Assembly: GCF_021532625.1 (NCBI RefSeq)
Contig: NZ_JAKGAR010000003.1
Span: 186,001-250,000, forward strand
Direction: 5' to 3'
Source: Octadecabacter algicola
Lineage (GTDB): Bacteria > Pseudomonadota > Alphaproteobacteria > Rhodobacterales > Rhodobacteraceae
DNA: 64,000 bases
Position numbers and translations under genes: made by a program. This document shows, one piece after another, positions 62,856-64,000 of this stretch. Positions within the stretch are counted from its first letter, which is position 1; each line of letters starts with the position of its first letter. Under the pieces are notes generated by a model, which saw only the letters and a list, made by a program, of their open reading frames with translations, was not told where the DNA came from and did not search any database.

Positions 62856-64000
62856 GGGTGTTTGGCGAGGGTCGCGCTTGTTGAAAGCGCGTCCTCGCTT
62901 ACTTGCAACTCCAATACCGCAAATGTGCCGCTTTGCTGTGCCCGCTTAAATGCGGGCGCGAAATCTGCAGTGGTCGTAACTGTTTCCCCATGACCACCGT
63001 AAGCCCGCGCGAGGGCCGCAAAGTCCGGATTGGTCAGTCTTGTTCCAGAAACACGCCCCGGATAGTGTTTTTCTTGGTGCATTCGAATCGTACCGTAGCG
63101 ACCATTGTTGACGACGATCACAATAGGCGTTGCACCGTGCTGGGCTGCGGTCGAAAGCTCATTGCAGGTCATTTGAAAACATCCGTCCCCTGCAAGGCAA
63201 ATAACTTGTCGGTCGGGGTGTTCAAGGCTGGCAGAAATTGCCGCAGGGAACCCGTACCCCATTGACCCCGACGTCGGAGCAAGCTGCGTCCCATGCTGCT
63301 TAAAGACGAAATATCGGTGCAACCAACCTGCGTAATTACCTGCTCCATTGGTTAGGATCGCATCTTGCGGCAGGTTTTCAGACAACCATGTAATGACCTG
63401 TTCTAGCTTCAAATCCCCCGGTGTTTCTTGAGGCGTTTTCCAAGCGTCATAGTCAGCGCGGGCGGCCTTGGTCCAATCCGACCAATCCCTATCTGTGGCC
63501 GGCAAGTCAGCCAACGCACGGATGAACGACACACCGTCAGCCGTCACCGCGACATCAGGGCGGTAAACATGCCCTTGCTCGTTCGGATCCGCGTGGACAT
63601 GACAAATCGCAAGATGTGGTTCTGCAGGGTCGACCAACGTGTAGCCTTGCGTTTCAATATCCCCCAGTCGCGATCCAATAACGAGAAGCGCATCCGCGTC
63701 CCTAACACGTTGCGCGAGTTTTGGGTTTACTCCCACATTCAAGTCACCCGCATAATTCGGGTGGCGATTGTCGAGATAGTCTTGCCGCCGAAAGCCTAGC
63801 GCAACCGGAAGTTTTTGCACGCTCGCAAAGGTCCCTAGATCATTTGCGGCTTCGGGGGACCAATGAGGACCGCCCACAATAACGAGCGGTCGTTCAAATC
63901 CGCTGAGCCATTGCAACGTGTCTTCAGCGACGGTTGCAAGTGTTGGCGCGAGTTCCACAATCGGCCCTTTGATGTCGGGTACATCAGCCCTCGCTGACAA
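62852..64000 (-). CDS. Thiamine-diphosphate-dependent enzyme (acetolactate synthase-like), C-terminal part
   Basis: The frame enters from the right edge of the window, so about 382 C-terminal residues are seen and the start is outside. The central domain includes LVIVGGPHWSPEAANDLG. The ThDP-binding motif CLAGDGCFQMTCNELSTAAQHGATPIVIVVNN is intact, and GSMGYGFPAAISA precedes it. It is of the acetolactate synthase/benzoylformate decarboxylase superfamily. Because it is not paired with an ilvH-type regulatory subunit in the visible region, its substrate is uncertain. It is convergent with the aminotransferase gene. Confidence 0.88.
   Translation of the reverse strand: MSARADVPDIKGPIVELAPTLATVAEDTLQWLSGFERPLVIVGGPHWSPEAANDLGTFASVQKLPVALGFRRQDYLDNRHPNYAGDLNVGVNPKLAQRVRDADALLVIGSRLGDIETQGYTLVDPAEPHLAICHVHADPNEQGHVYRPDVAVTADGVSFIRALADLPATDRDWSDWTKAARADYDAWKTPQETPGDLKLEQVITWLSENLPQDAILTNGAGNYAGWLHRYFVFKQHGTQLAPTSGSMGYGFPAAISASLEHPDRQVICLAGDGCFQMTCNELSTAAQHGATPIVIVVNNGRYGTIRMHQEKHYPGRVSGTRLTNPDFAALARAYGGHGETVTTTADFAPAFKRAQQSGTFAVLELQVSEDALSTSATLAKHP

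Noticed and set aside
1-64000. tRNA or rRNA genes, CRISPR arrays, insertion sequences, phage genes or attachment sites
   Set aside because: None was seen by eye; gene content and order look like continuous core chromosome. A dedicated covariance-model scan would be needed to exclude small RNAs.

Overview
The window looks like a chromosomal stretch of a marine alphaproteobacterium of the Rhodobacteraceae (Roseobacter group). The reasons are the moderate GC content, the (p)ppGpp synthetase-pdxJ-acpS-lepB-rnc-era-recO order, the ChvG/ChvI-HprK-RapZ-EIIA-HPr block beside pckA, a methylsuccinyl-CoA dehydrogenase of the ethylmalonyl-CoA pathway, and several small families typical of this group (DUF6473, DUF1491, DUF6732, Lin0512). 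Genus-level placement is not possible by eye. I saw no tRNA, rRNA, CRISPR array, insertion sequence or prophage. The window is densely packed core chromosome.

Layout. 1-3.1 kb: 5' part of parC (minus), an SH3-domain exported protein, an SDR, a two-helix membrane protein and a PduO-type adenosyltransferase. 3.2-7.7 kb: etfBA with a strong terminator, a DUF6473 gene, hbd, and an acyltransferase. 7.7-14.2 kb: an incomplete regulatory PTS (HPr, EIIA of the mannose family, RapZ, short HPr kinase) followed by ChvG/ChvI, divergent from pckA. 14.2-17.9 kb: DUF3859 protein, TauE-like exporter, mcd and a META-domain lipoprotein whose 3' end runs antisense into recO. 17.7-27.5 kb (minus): recO, DUF1491, era, rnc, lepB, acpS, a LysE exporter, a periplasmic protein, pdxJ, DUF2062, relA/spoT, rpoZ, folK. 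27.6-34.9 kb: NYN nuclease-like protein, cytochrome c, ispH, methyltransferase, rnhA, fmt and three tandem peptide deformylase genes of which the last lacks catalytic residues, then a PatB-type lyase.

35-62 kb is dominated by cobalamin synthesis: cobM, a CbiG-CobJ fusion, cobI, cobL, cobH, a CbiX-type chelatase with Cys- and His-rich tail, and a DUF6732 membrane protein (minus). Then come DUF1636, cobC and cobD (plus), a lytic transglycosylase, a glycosyltransferase and smc. A cobalamin riboswitch follows, leading into hupE, cobW and a GNAT gene, then cobN, a membrane protein behind an FNR-type box, cobO, bluB and a translationally coupled pair of Lin0512 paralogs. The window ends with an omega-aminotransferase and the 3' part of a thiamine-diphosphate enzyme.

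Together these genes cover ring methylation (CobI, CobJ, CobM, CobL), rearrangement (CobH), cobalt uptake and insertion (HupE, CobW, CobN, perhaps CbiX), adenosylation (CobO, PduO), aminopropanol arm synthesis and attachment (CobC, CobD) and lower-ligand synthesis (BluB). CobA, CobG/CobZ, CobK, CobF, CobB, CobQ, CobP/U, CobS/T and CobV are not in the window. The most promising uncharacterised element is the Lin0512 pair coupled to bluB. Next are the predicted inactive deformylase in a triple tandem and the metal-site-rich CbiX/DUF6732 pair.
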